Part shown: positions 1 to 6,844 of the stretch, in pieces
Layout of the letters: every line of letters begins with the position of its first letter
Numbering within the stretch: the stretch's first letter is position 1
NCBI GenBank assembly: GCA_948960675.1
Contig: CARDPF010000038.1
Span: 1 to 15,532, forward strand
DNA from: an uncultured Eisenbergiella sp.
GTDB lineage: Bacteria; Bacillota; Clostridia; Lachnospirales; Lachnospiraceae
DNA: 15,532 nucleotides
Direction of reading: 5' to 3'
Position numbers and translations under genes: made by a program
Notes under the pieces: generated by a model
The model's input: the letters and a program-made list of their open reading frames with translations, nothing else
What the model was told of the DNA's origin: nothing
Database searches by the model: none

Positions 1-930
<930 letters not shown>

Positions 931-941
931 GGAGTCGGCGT

Positions 942-1346
942 ATGGCAGAGGAAAAAACCTTTTTGATCAAGATCATCACACCGGAACGCGTTTTCTATGA
1001 AGGAGAGGCCACGATGGCCGAGTTTAACACCATGGAGGGGGAGATCGGCGTATATGCGGCCCATATCCCCATGACGGTGATTTTGAGACCCGGCGTGCTC
1101 ACCCTCACACAGGGGGACGGGCAGAAGAAGGCGGCGCTTCATACGGGATTTGCGGAGATTTTACCGGAACAGATCACGATTTTGGCAGAAGAAGCGGAAT
1201 GGCCCGGGGAAATTGATATCGCCCGGGCACAGGCTGCAAAGGAGAGGGCGGAGGAAAGAATCCGCGAGCGCAGGACGGATACCGATATCGCCAGGGCGGA
1301 GACGGCCCTGCAAAGGGCGGTTGCACGTATCAATACACTGCGCTGA
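942..1346 (+). CDS. atpC: F-type ATP synthase subunit epsilon
   Basis: This is the small central-stalk subunit that couples rotation to catalysis and inhibits ATP hydrolysis. The 134-residue product has the family's usual length. Its N-terminal beta-sandwich contains FLIKIITPERVFYEGEA and the family block NTMEGEIGVYAAHIPMTVILRPGVL. A two-helix C-terminal domain rich in Arg, Ala and Glu follows (about residues 88-134). The ATG at 942 is preceded by TAAGGAG at 928-934, which overlaps the atpD stop codon, so translation is probably coupled to atpD. It is the last gene of the atp operon, and an intrinsic terminator begins 13 bases after its stop. Nothing is anomalous. Confidence 0.97.
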   Translation: MAEEKTFLIKIITPERVFYEGEATMAEFNTMEGEIGVYAAHIPMTVILRPGVLTLTQGDGQKKAALHTGFAEILPEQITILAEEAEWPGEIDIARAQAAKERAEERIRERRTDTDIARAETALQRAVARINTLR

Positions 1347-1359
1347 GGCGTAGCCAACC

Positions 1360-1391
1360 AAGGCAGGAGACTTTTCGGTTTCCTGCCTTTT
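1360..1391 (+). terminator. Intrinsic terminator of the atp operon
   Basis: AAGGCAGGAGA (1360-1370) pairs with TTTCCTGCCTT (1379-1389), with a single G-U pair and an 8-base loop. The distal arm runs into TTTT (1388-1391). The structure lies 13 bases after the atpC stop and before the next gene's start, which separates the atp operon from the MoxR operon. The T-run is short, so some read-through is possible. Confidence 0.8.
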
Positions 1392-1435
1392 GTAGAATGG
1401 ATTTTTGTATGGGAACGGGCGGGGAAGGGGTTTTT

Positions 1436-2380
1436 ATGAATGCAAAAATAGCAGCCATTTTGGAGAATACGGGGAAAGTGATAATCGGAAAGGAGGATGT
1501 GACGAAGCTGATGCTTGCCGCGCTTTTGGCGGACGGGCATGTGCTGCTGGAGGACGTGCCGGGGACGGGAAAAACGCGGCTGGCCCGGGCGTTGGCCAAG
1601 AGTCTGGGGATCGGGTTTGGCAGGGTGCAGTTTACGCCGGACATGCTTCCTGCGGATATTACGGGGCTGCATATTTATGACCGGCAGACAAATGCATTTG
1701 TGCTAAAGCGGGGACCGGTGTTTACCAATATTTTGCTGGCGGATGAGATCAACCGTGCCACCCCCCGGACACAGGCGGGGCTTTTGGAGTGCATGGAGGA
1801 GCGGCAGGTGACGATAGACGGGGTGACACAAAGATTGGAGCCGCCGTTTTTTGTGGTGGCGACGGAAAACCCGGTGGAGACGGCGGGAACGTTTCCGCTG
1901 CCGGAGGCGCAGCTGGACCGGTTTTTGATGAAGCTGTCCATGGGGCTGCCCAAGCGGGAGGAGGAGATCCGGATTCTGGATACGTATGGCAGCGGTGACC
2001 CGATGGACGGACTGGAAGCGGTGGTTACAAAAGAAGAACTGCTTGCCATGAAGCGGGAAGTGGCGCAGGTTTATGTGCATGAGGCGGTGGAAGGTTATAT
2101 GGTGGATTTGGCGGCGGCAACCAGAAGCAGTTCCAAAACCGTTGTGGGTGTCAGTCCCAGGGGGACGCTGGCCCTGCTTAGGGGGGCCAAGGCATGGGCG
2201 TATTTGCAGGATCGGACTTTTGTGATACCGGATGATGTAAAAGCGGTGGCGACCGCCATTATGGCGCACCGGCTGGTGTTGTCTTACGGGCAGAGCCATT
2301 ACCGTGAGGCGGTGAAGCTGGTGGAGGAGATTTGTGCAAGTCAGGAGGTTCCCACGGAAAATTTTGGTTCCCGCGAGTAG
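1436..2380 (+). CDS. MoxR-family AAA+ ATPase
   Basis: This is a cytoplasmic AAA+ chaperone-like ATPase of the MoxR class (AAA_3 core plus C-terminal lid). The 314-residue length is typical. Visible motifs are the Walker A LLEDVPGTGKTRLA (Lys at about residue 46), VQFTPDMLPADITG, the Walker B ILLADEINRA (Asp103-Glu104), the substrate-loop region TQAGLLECMEERQVTIDG, the sensor-1 segment ATENPVETAGTFPLPEAQLDRF, and the lid motif SPRGTLALLRGAKAWA with IPDDVKAVA. The ATG at 1436 is chosen over an in-frame ATG at 1397 because the purine-rich GGGGAAGGGG lies just upstream of 1436 and the conserved start is near MNAKIAAILENTGKVIIG. It is followed by DUF58 and membrane genes. In known MoxR-DUF58 clusters these proteins are thought to work together in maturing or assembling other proteins or in envelope processes. 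The specific client here is unknown. Confidence 0.94.
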   Translation: MNAKIAAILENTGKVIIGKEDVTKLMLAALLADGHVLLEDVPGTGKTRLARALAKSLGIGFGRVQFTPDMLPADITGLHIYDRQTNAFVLKRGPVFTNILLADEINRATPRTQAGLLECMEERQVTIDGVTQRLEPPFFVVATENPVETAGTFPLPEAQLDRFLMKLSMGLPKREEEIRILDTYGSGDPMDGLEAVVTKEELLAMKREVAQVYVHEAVEGYMVDLAAATRSSSKTVVGVSPRGTLALLRGAKAWAYLQDRTFVIPDDVKAVATAIMAHRLVLSYGQSHYREAVKLVEEICASQEVPTENFGSRE

Positions 2381-2464
2381 CGGGGCAGGCGGCCACATTT
2401 GTGGGGATATTTGGCGACTGCCGCTGGGGATGGATTGACGGTTACGGTTTGAGGGAAAATTCCT

Positions 2465-3598
2465 ATGATTATTATATGGGTACTTTTGGGGGCGCTTCTC
2501 CTCGGCTTTTTGCAGGAAAAGCTGTTTGCCCGGTATTGGGATAAGGATTTGTCGGTAAGCCTGCATTTTGCGGAAGAAAGCGTCACGGAAGGGGAAACCT
2601 GTGTGTTGTGTGAGCAGGTGGAGAATGCCAAGTTTTTGCCGATACCCGCGCTGAAGGTAAAATTCCAGCTGTCGCGGTATCTGCAGGTTGCGCAGGCTGA
2701 CGACTCCGGCAGTGTGACGGACCAGTATTACCGCAACGACGTGCTGTCCGTCCGCCCTTACATGCGGCATGTGCGCAAGCTGACGTTTGTCTGTCAGAAA
2801 AGGGGGTTTTACCGGATTAACGGATTGGACTTGGTGGCGGGAAATCTTCTGCTGTCAAAGGAACTGCCCAAAAGCCTGTCCAGTGATACACAACTTTATG
2901 TGTATCCGGCGGTTTATCAAAGCGAAGCCTTTGAGCAGGCGGTCCAGAAGCTGAACGGGGAAATTCTGAGCAGGCGGCATGTTTTGGAAGATCCCTTTGA
3001 GTACCGGGGAATCCGGGAATACAGCCCTTTTGACACCATGCGGGACATTAACTGGAAAGCTTCGGCAAAGACCGGGGATTTGAAAGTGAATATGAAAAGC
3101 TACACGGCGCTCAAGGCAATCCGGCTGTTTGTGAATTTGGAGGACGGGGCCATTCTTCGGCAGATGGAACTTTTGGAAACATCCATCCGCATGGCGGCCG
3201 GTCTGGCGCAGCTTTTTTTGCAGCAGGGAATCCGTACGGCGCTGTATACGAACGGCCCGGATGTTTTGACGAAGGAACTGGTCTGTCTGGAGGCGGCCAG
3301 CGGCATCGGACATATGGAAAGCATCAACAGGGGACTGGCCCGGATTGACCTGTCCGGGAGCGCGCCTGCCTTCGTGCCGGTGTTTCGGACTTCGGTTTTG
3401 GAAAAAAGGGATTCTTTCGGGGAGGTTTTTACTGTTTTCATTTCTGCGGACATGCAGGATGATTTTCAGGAGATGCTGCTGGAATGTCAGGCGAAGGGAA
3501 TGGATTTTGCATGGATTTGCCCGATGGTACGGCATATGGAGGGGAAGGTTTTTCCGGATTTGGAAAAGCGCGTGACGAAGATTGCACTGGGAGGGTAA
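2465..3598 (+). CDS. DUF58-domain membrane-anchored protein
   Basis: The 377-residue protein has one N-terminal membrane segment (about residues 2-20, IIIWVLLGALLLGFLQEKLF). A beta-rich region follows (about 28-150), containing the pattern of a domain that carries EGE and conserved PIPAL. The hallmark DUF58 motif GIREYSPFDTMRDINWKAS starts at about residue 182 and leads into a von Willebrand A-like fold. DUF58 proteins are the standard partners of MoxR ATPases. The molecular function is not established. The ATG at 2465 has a GAGGGA sequence 9 bases upstream. The 84-base gap after the MoxR gene holds only a small perfect hairpin (CCACA-TT-TGTGG, about 2393-2404) and no T-run. The gene ends one base before the next start, which is a strong sign of co-transcription. 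Confidence 0.9.
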   Translation: MIIIWVLLGALLLGFLQEKLFARYWDKDLSVSLHFAEESVTEGETCVLCEQVENAKFLPIPALKVKFQLSRYLQVAQADDSGSVTDQYYRNDVLSVRPYMRHVRKLTFVCQKRGFYRINGLDLVAGNLLLSKELPKSLSSDTQLYVYPAVYQSEAFEQAVQKLNGEILSRRHVLEDPFEYRGIREYSPFDTMRDINWKASAKTGDLKVNMKSYTALKAIRLFVNLEDGAILRQMELLETSIRMAAGLAQLFLQQGIRTALYTNGPDVLTKELVCLEAASGIGHMESINRGLARIDLSGSAPAFVPVFRTSVLEKRDSFGEVFTVFISADMQDDFQEMLLECQAKGMDFAWICPMVRHMEGKVFPDLEKRVTKIALGG

Positions 3599-3599
3599 G

Positions 3600-5000
3600 G
3601 TGGAACGCAGACTGGAAACGGCGGTGGACTTACTGGAAACCGGGATGAATTTTATGTTGTTTGTGGGGATGGAGACGGTGGCGGACGCCGCGTTTGGCGG
3701 TTTTGGGACACCGCTATATGTGTTGTTTTTTCCGCTGGCGGCACCCCTGCTTTTTTATGTGCTGCGCAGGAGACTGGACAGTCTGTTCCCTTTTCTTTTC
3801 CTGCATTTGGCGGTGCCGGTGGCGTTGGGAAAGCTGGGCAGCCTTTGTCCCACGCCGCTTTTGTGGCAGATAGCTTTTACGGCAGTGGGCGCGGTTTATG
3901 CATTTTCTTCCCTTCGGATCCGCCTGACAAGCCAAGAGGACGGCGAAGGGGTACTTGCGGGCGGTTTTATGGCGGTGATGGCGGCAGCCGCTTTTTGGGC
4001 CTTAAGCTATTTGGATAGTAAGGCAGGGTGTGAACGGATTTTGTGGCTGGTGCTGTGGTGGCTGGCAGGATACTGGATCCGGAGTTATCTGGCAAATTTT
4101 TTGGGGTATATGCAGATGAACAGAAGGGCGTCGGGGGCCATGCCGGAGGACAGGATTTTCAAGGGTGGCCTTGTTTTGGCGTCAGTTTACGGCGGTTTTT
4201 CCCTGATAGCGCTGGTTTTGTGTTCCCGCACGGCGCTGATGGAATATTTGACGGAAGGTGTCAGGAGGGCATGGAGGCTTTTGGCATGGATTCTTTCCAA
4301 ATTTTTCTCCCTGTTTGCAGGCGGGGAGGAGGAATTCGTGGAGATGCCCGAACCGGAAATCATGGGGGAACAGGCGATGCTGCTGCCGCCCGGACAGGAG
4401 CCGCCCTGGTGGATGGAAATTCTGGAAAAGATCGTGATGACGGCTTTGGCGTTATTGATGATTGCGGCGTTTTTGGCGATGGTTTTTATGGTGATACGTT
4501 TTGTGGTAAAAAGCTTTTACGGCAGGAAAAGGGTCAGAAGGGAAGTTTTACAGGAAGGGTATGTGGAGGAGGAGGAACGCCTGGAACGAAAAAAGAACCA
4601 TACCGGGAGGGGGATTCCCGCAATCGGGGGAACGCCCGGGCAGCGTGTGCGGCGGATTTTTAGAAAGGCAGTGTGGCAGGGAGTCAGGGAGGAAGGAAAA
4701 AAGGCGTCAAAAAGCAGCGCAGCAAACAGCCGGCTTTTGATGGATATGGCGGAAATACAAAGGCTGGCGGAGCAGGAACAAAAGGGGGAAGTGCGAAAGG
4801 AAGGCGCTGCCGGCTTAAAAGCCAGGACGGCAAGGGAGCTTGCCCTGCTGTGCGCCGGGAAAACGGAGGAGCCTTCAAAAGCAGCAAAAGAATGGGAGGC
4901 GCTTACCGCACTGTACGAAAAAGCAAGGTACACACAGGAAAGTATTACCAAAGAGGATGTGCGCAGGGCGGCGCACCTTTCCACAAGGCTGGGGCGGTAA
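3600..5000 (+). CDS. Polytopic membrane protein with DUF4129-like C-terminus
   Basis: The product is about 466 residues. The N-terminal half is strongly hydrophobic, with about six predicted membrane segments, for example PLYVLFFPLAAPLLFYVL, AVMAAAAFWALSYL, ILWLVLWWLAGYWI and GGFSLIALVL. An acidic, Pro-rich outside loop follows (EEEFVEMPEPEIMGEQ, then PPGQEPPWWM), then another membrane helix (ALALLMIAAFLAMVFMVIRF) and a basic cytosolic tail. The tail ends in EWEALTALYEKARYTQESIT, which resembles the DUF4129 domain found at the C-termini of transglutaminase-like proteins in MoxR-DUF58 operons. No transglutaminase Cys-His-Asp core is visible. The GTG at 3600 is preferred over the TTG at 3582 because GGGAGGG at 3589-3595 sits just upstream and the gene then starts one base after the DUF58 stop. 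Family membership beyond the tail is uncertain. Confidence 0.82.
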   Translation: MERRLETAVDLLETGMNFMLFVGMETVADAAFGGFGTPLYVLFFPLAAPLLFYVLRRRLDSLFPFLFLHLAVPVALGKLGSLCPTPLLWQIAFTAVGAVYAFSSLRIRLTSQEDGEGVLAGGFMAVMAAAAFWALSYLDSKAGCERILWLVLWWLAGYWIRSYLANFLGYMQMNRRASGAMPEDRIFKGGLVLASVYGGFSLIALVLCSRTALMEYLTEGVRRAWRLLAWILSKFFSLFAGGEEEFVEMPEPEIMGEQAMLLPPGQEPPWWMEILEKIVMTALALLMIAAFLAMVFMVIRFVVKSFYGRKRVRREVLQEGYVEEEERLERKKNHTGRGIPAIGGTPGQRVRRIFRKAVWQGVREEGKKASKSSAANSRLLMDMAEIQRLAEQEQKGEVRKEGAAGLKARTARELALLCAGKTEEPSKAAKEWEALTALYEKARYTQESITKEDVRRAAHLSTRLGR

Positions 5001-5099
5001 GACCATATGCGTAACAATTCAGGTATCATGCCATTGCTGTCCGAACTGTTGCCAAAAACCTGCATATGATAAAGTAAAGAAAGCCTGAAAGGAAATTTT

Positions 5100-5486
5100 A
5101 TGTTCCACAATCCGAAAATATTACCGTTTTATATGACATATCCGATGCCGCTGTTTTTTGAGGAAGAGGACCGTGTGATGCGGGATCTGGAGTATCTGCA
5201 GGAAATGTATCCCAGGGAGGCGCGCAGATACCGGCAGAAGGTGGAGCGTCTTTTGGATCGTTTTGATTATGCGGGAAGCATGATTTATGACGAGTATCCG
5301 GACCGGCTCGCCGTATACAAAATGGCGCAGGATATGATGGCGGCCATTGTAGAAGAGGAGAAAGCGGCGGAGAGGGAAATTCCCGAGGAAAAAATGCCGG
5401 AGACGGAAGAGATTGTGCAGCTTCTATTGTGTAACGAAATCTATAAACGCAGACAAAGAAACGCAAACCATATCTTGAAATTTTAG
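5100..5486 (+). CDS. Small acidic protein of unknown function
   Basis: I do not recognise a characterised family. The 128-residue product begins MFHNPKILPFYMTYPMPLFFEE. It has a probable helical region rich in Glu, Arg and Tyr (DLEYLQEMYPREARRYRQKV), a DEYPDRLAVYKMAQDMMAAI segment, and a charged linker EEEKAAEREIPEEKMPETEE before a short terminal helix ending in KRRQRN. No signal peptide, membrane segment or cysteine cluster is present, so a soluble cytosolic protein is likely. The ATG at 5100 has AAAGGAAA about 5-12 bases upstream. It follows the MoxR-DUF58 operon in the same orientation without a clear terminator, so it may be part of that transcript. Its stop is 20 bases before a long hairpin repeat. 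Confidence 0.8.
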   Translation: MFHNPKILPFYMTYPMPLFFEEEDRVMRDLEYLQEMYPREARRYRQKVERLLDRFDYAGSMIYDEYPDRLAVYKMAQDMMAAIVEEEKAAEREIPEEKMPETEEIVQLLLCNEIYKRRQRNANHILKF

Positions 5487-5506
5487 CGTAATTGCCAGAA
5501 ACCAAG

Positions 5507-5622
5507 GTCACTTCGCCACGCCATGGGCTTGGGGCAGCGTGCCGGCAGGCCGGGAAAGCAGCGGCAGGCCGGACGCTGCTTTCCCGGCCTGTCGGCACGC
5601 TGTCCCAAGATTTGGGGTTTTT
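5507..5622. repeat. Palindromic element E1: 36-bp-arm hairpin at convergent gene ends
   Basis: The arms 5528-5563 and 5574-5609 are inverted copies of 36 bases with only two differences, and the loop is 10 bases (5564-5573). Both differences read as G-U wobbles in plus-strand RNA. The block at 5507-5556 aligns without gaps to 13629-13678 (36 of 50 bases identical by hand count), so E1 is related to element E3. It lies between two convergent stop codons (5486 and 5624) and nearly fills the gap. A mobile or repeated-element origin is inferred, and copy number elsewhere cannot be judged from this window. Confidence 0.88.
5604..5622 (+). terminator. Possible intrinsic terminator for the upstream plus-strand gene
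   Basis: CCCAA (5604-5608) pairs with TTGGG (5612-5616) and is followed by G and TTTTT (5618-5622). The short hairpin reuses the end of the E1 right arm, so the two structures would compete. Either structure followed by the T-run could end transcription from the plus strand. Confidence 0.5.
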
Positions 5623-5623
5623 G

Positions 5624-6082
5624 TCAGTCGGTGCGGTTTTGGCTCAGTTTGTCGTTCATGGCTTTGACGTTGTGCCTGCCGATCAGAAGCATGATAATCC
5701 ACATTATTACAAAGATTAGGAAAAAGATTCCGAAATAGGTGACAAAGCCTGTGACGCTGTGTTCCATCCAATAGGTGAAGTAGGCGGTGGGCATCATGAC
5801 GATGGAATTGATGGTAAAATAGACTCCCGTCTGTTTTACAAGGCTCCAATCCGTTTCCCATATGCAGGAGGTTGCCGCAAAACTAACGCCCAAAAGTCCG
5901 CAGAGAACCGTCTGCATGATGACCGCGCAGATTTCATTCCCCATGACCAAAACCATTTCCGGAACACAGGGCGAATAGTACCCGTTTCCCCACAGCAGGG
6001 AAACTGCGATGGAAATTAAATATCCGATGGTTATGCCGACCGGAAGGCCAAAGAGGCCGCGTTTTATCATTTCTTTTTTCAT
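5624..6082 (-). CDS. DUF3021 family membrane protein
   Basis: The 152-residue integral membrane protein has four hydrophobic segments: about residues 9-30 (GLFGLPVGITIGYLISIAVS), 42-66 (VLVMGNEICAVIMQTVLCGL), 80-105 (TGVYFTINSIVMMPTAYFTY) and 113-136 (VTYFGIFFLIFVIMWIIMLL). A polar tail, RHNVKAMNDKLSQ, follows. This layout and its pairing with an upstream LytTR gene match the DUF3021 family, which in Firmicutes accompanies LytTR regulators and is thought to restrain or sense for them. The start ATG at 6082 has CGGAG about 7 bases upstream on the minus strand. The stop lies just beyond palindrome E1. The gene is separated from lytTR by 110 bases that contain hairpins, so expression relative to the regulator may be tuned. 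Confidence 0.88.
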   Translation of the reverse strand: MKKEMIKRGLFGLPVGITIGYLISIAVSLLWGNGYYSPCVPEMVLVMGNEICAVIMQTVLCGLLGVSFAATSCIWETDWSLVKQTGVYFTINSIVMMPTAYFTYWMEHSVTGFVTYFGIFFLIFVIMWIIMLLIGRHNVKAMNDKLSQNRTD

Positions 6083-6096
6083 AGTTTACTCCGTTT

Positions 6097-6185
6097 CTGC
6101 GCTGCTTAGCTGCGCAAAGCCATACATGTTTTGCGAGTTTGTGTAAAGCCATTTGCGCTTTGCAGTGTGCTGACACAAAGCTCGC
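6097..6185 (-). other. Structured intergenic leader between lytTR and DUF3021
   Basis: Minus-strand RNA just after the lytTR stop can pair 6173-6185 (GCGAGCTTTGTGT) with 6133-6144 (ACACAAACTCGC), leaving one bulged C. Inside the loop, AAAGC and GCTTT (6157-6161 and 6145-6149) form a smaller stem. A second small hairpin, TGCGCAGCTAAGCAGCGCA, lies at about 6097-6115, just before the DUF3021 ribosome binding site. No U-tract follows, so attenuation or mRNA processing is more likely than full termination. Confidence 0.45.
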
Positions 6186-6192
6186 TTTTCCC

Positions 6193-6633
6193 CTATAATC
6201 CCAATAGTTTTTTGATTTTGGAGACGTAGCGCCTGGATACATAAGTTACCGTACCGTTCTGGAGTTTGACGCAAATTGTGCCGGTAAAGTTCAAATCAAA
6301 GTTACTGACTTTTTTTAGGTTGATGATTTCGGAATTTGAGATACGGACAAATTTCCCCGTATCCAGACGATCTTCCAGTTCATAGAGCCGAAGCCGGAGG
6401 AGATATTCCCCTTTGTCCGTCACCGCGAAGACTTTCCCGCTGTTGGAATAGAGACGGATCAAATCCGCATGTTCCAGCACTTCGATTTTTCCGTCTTTAC
6501 AGCCGGAAATGACCTGAAGTGTATTTTCGGCCAGTCTTTCGGCAATACGGCTGATCTCTTCCGTCATATAAGCTGTTCTGATGGTGATTTTGGGTTCCGC
6601 GCAGGAATTATCCATGACAATTTCAACCTGCAA
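6193..6633 (-). CDS. LytTR-domain transcriptional regulator
   Basis: The 146-residue protein has a short N-terminal region (QVEIVMDNSCAEPKITIRTAYM, a common opening of LytTR proteins paired with DUF3021) and a LytTR DNA-binding domain from about residue 45. Domain signatures are ADLIRLYSNSGKVFAVTDKG, YLLRLRLYELEDRLDTGKFVRISNSEIINLKKV and a C-terminal TVTYVSRRYVSKIKKLL. There is no response-regulator receiver domain. The start is the TTG at 6633, because AGGAGGT (6647-6641 on the minus strand) lies 7 bases upstream. The longer open frame running on to 7998 is antisense to the methyltransferase and is not coding. The gene has its own sigma-A promoter and is followed by DUF3021, so the pair is a probable membrane-linked regulatory unit. 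Confidence 0.92.
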   Translation of the reverse strand: MQVEIVMDNSCAEPKITIRTAYMTEEISRIAERLAENTLQVISGCKDGKIEVLEHADLIRLYSNSGKVFAVTDKGEYLLRLRLYELEDRLDTGKFVRISNSEIINLKKVSNFDLNFTGTICVKLQNGTVTYVSRRYVSKIKKLLGL

Positions 6634-6640
6634 AATTTTC

Positions 6641-6647
6641 ACCTCCT
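6641..6647 (-). promoter_or_regulatory. Ribosome binding site fixing the lytTR TTG start
   Basis: The minus strand reads AGGAGGT, a near-perfect Shine-Dalgarno sequence, 7 bases before the TTG at 6633-6631. No in-frame ATG has comparable spacing, so this site decides the start. Confidence 0.85.
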
Positions 6648-6666
6648 TTGTGCTTTTCATAAGCAT

Positions 6667-6695
6667 AGTATAGGGAAAACATTTGGAGGTTTCAA
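6667..6695 (-). promoter_or_regulatory. Sigma-A promoter of lytTR-DUF3021
   Basis: The minus strand shows TTGAAA (6695-6690), a 17-base spacer and TATACT (6672-6667). Both boxes are close to consensus and the spacing is ideal. The predicted start of transcription gives a short leader of about 25-30 bases that contains the AGGAGGT site. Confidence 0.82.
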
Positions 6696-6705
6696 CCGAT
6701 TTTCC

Positions 6706-6735
6706 ATAGCCGGGCGATTTTGGGATATAAACGGT
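6706..6735 (-). promoter_or_regulatory. Candidate LytTR-type direct-repeat binding site
   Basis: On the minus strand, ACCGTTTAT (6735-6727) fits the published LytTR half-site pattern [TA][AC][CA]GTTN[AG][TG] at every position. After 12 bases, CCCGGCTAT (6714-6706) is a weaker half-site in the same orientation. A direct repeat with a 12-base gap is typical of LytTR operators. It lies upstream of the lytTR -35 box and touches the -35 box of the divergent promoter. The call is tentative because the second half-site is poor. Confidence 0.35.
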
Positions 6736-6763
6736 TGCCAAAGATGGGTAAAAGCTATAAAAT
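6735..6763 (+). promoter_or_regulatory. Promoter for the methyltransferase operon
   Basis: TTGCCA (6735-6740), a 17-base spacer and TAAAAT (6758-6763) form a plausible sigma-A promoter. An alternative -10, TATAAA, overlaps it with a shorter spacer. It diverges from the lytTR promoter with about 40 bases between the two -35 boxes. Confidence 0.6.
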
Positions 6764-6781
6764 AGAACCGGAAGGAAGAAG

Positions 6782-6844
6782 ATGTCAGCGGTAAGGAGCG
6801 CAGTTTTGCGCTGTGGGAAGGCAGGACCAGCATGGAAGCGTTGA
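6782..6844 (+). CDS. Possible 20-residue upstream ORF coupled to the methyltransferase
   Basis: ATG at 6782 follows GGAAGGAAG with good spacing. It encodes MSAVRSAVLRCGKAGPAWKR and stops at 6842-6844, overlapping the first 13 bases of the methyltransferase gene in another frame. A small hairpin, GCGCA-GTTT-TGCGC (6798-6811), lies within it. The main gene has only a weak ribosome site (GGAAGG, 10 bases away) and no earlier in-frame start, so coupling through this leader ORF is plausible. The peptide is Arg- and Lys-rich and unlike any family I recognise. It may have no function of its own. Confidence 0.35.
   Translation: MSAVRSAVLRCGKAGPAWKR

Noticed and set aside
5004..5068. Interrupted inverted repeat with CATATG and CAGGT/ACCTG arms between the membrane gene and the small acidic gene
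   Set aside because: The arms are short, separated by a 10-base bulge and a long loop, and no T-run follows. The palindromic CATATG alone explains part of the match. It is not convincing as a terminator or operator.
5063..5071. TATGAT as a -10 box before the 5100 gene
   Set aside because: No acceptable -35 hexamer lies 16-18 bases upstream, so a separate promoter was not called.
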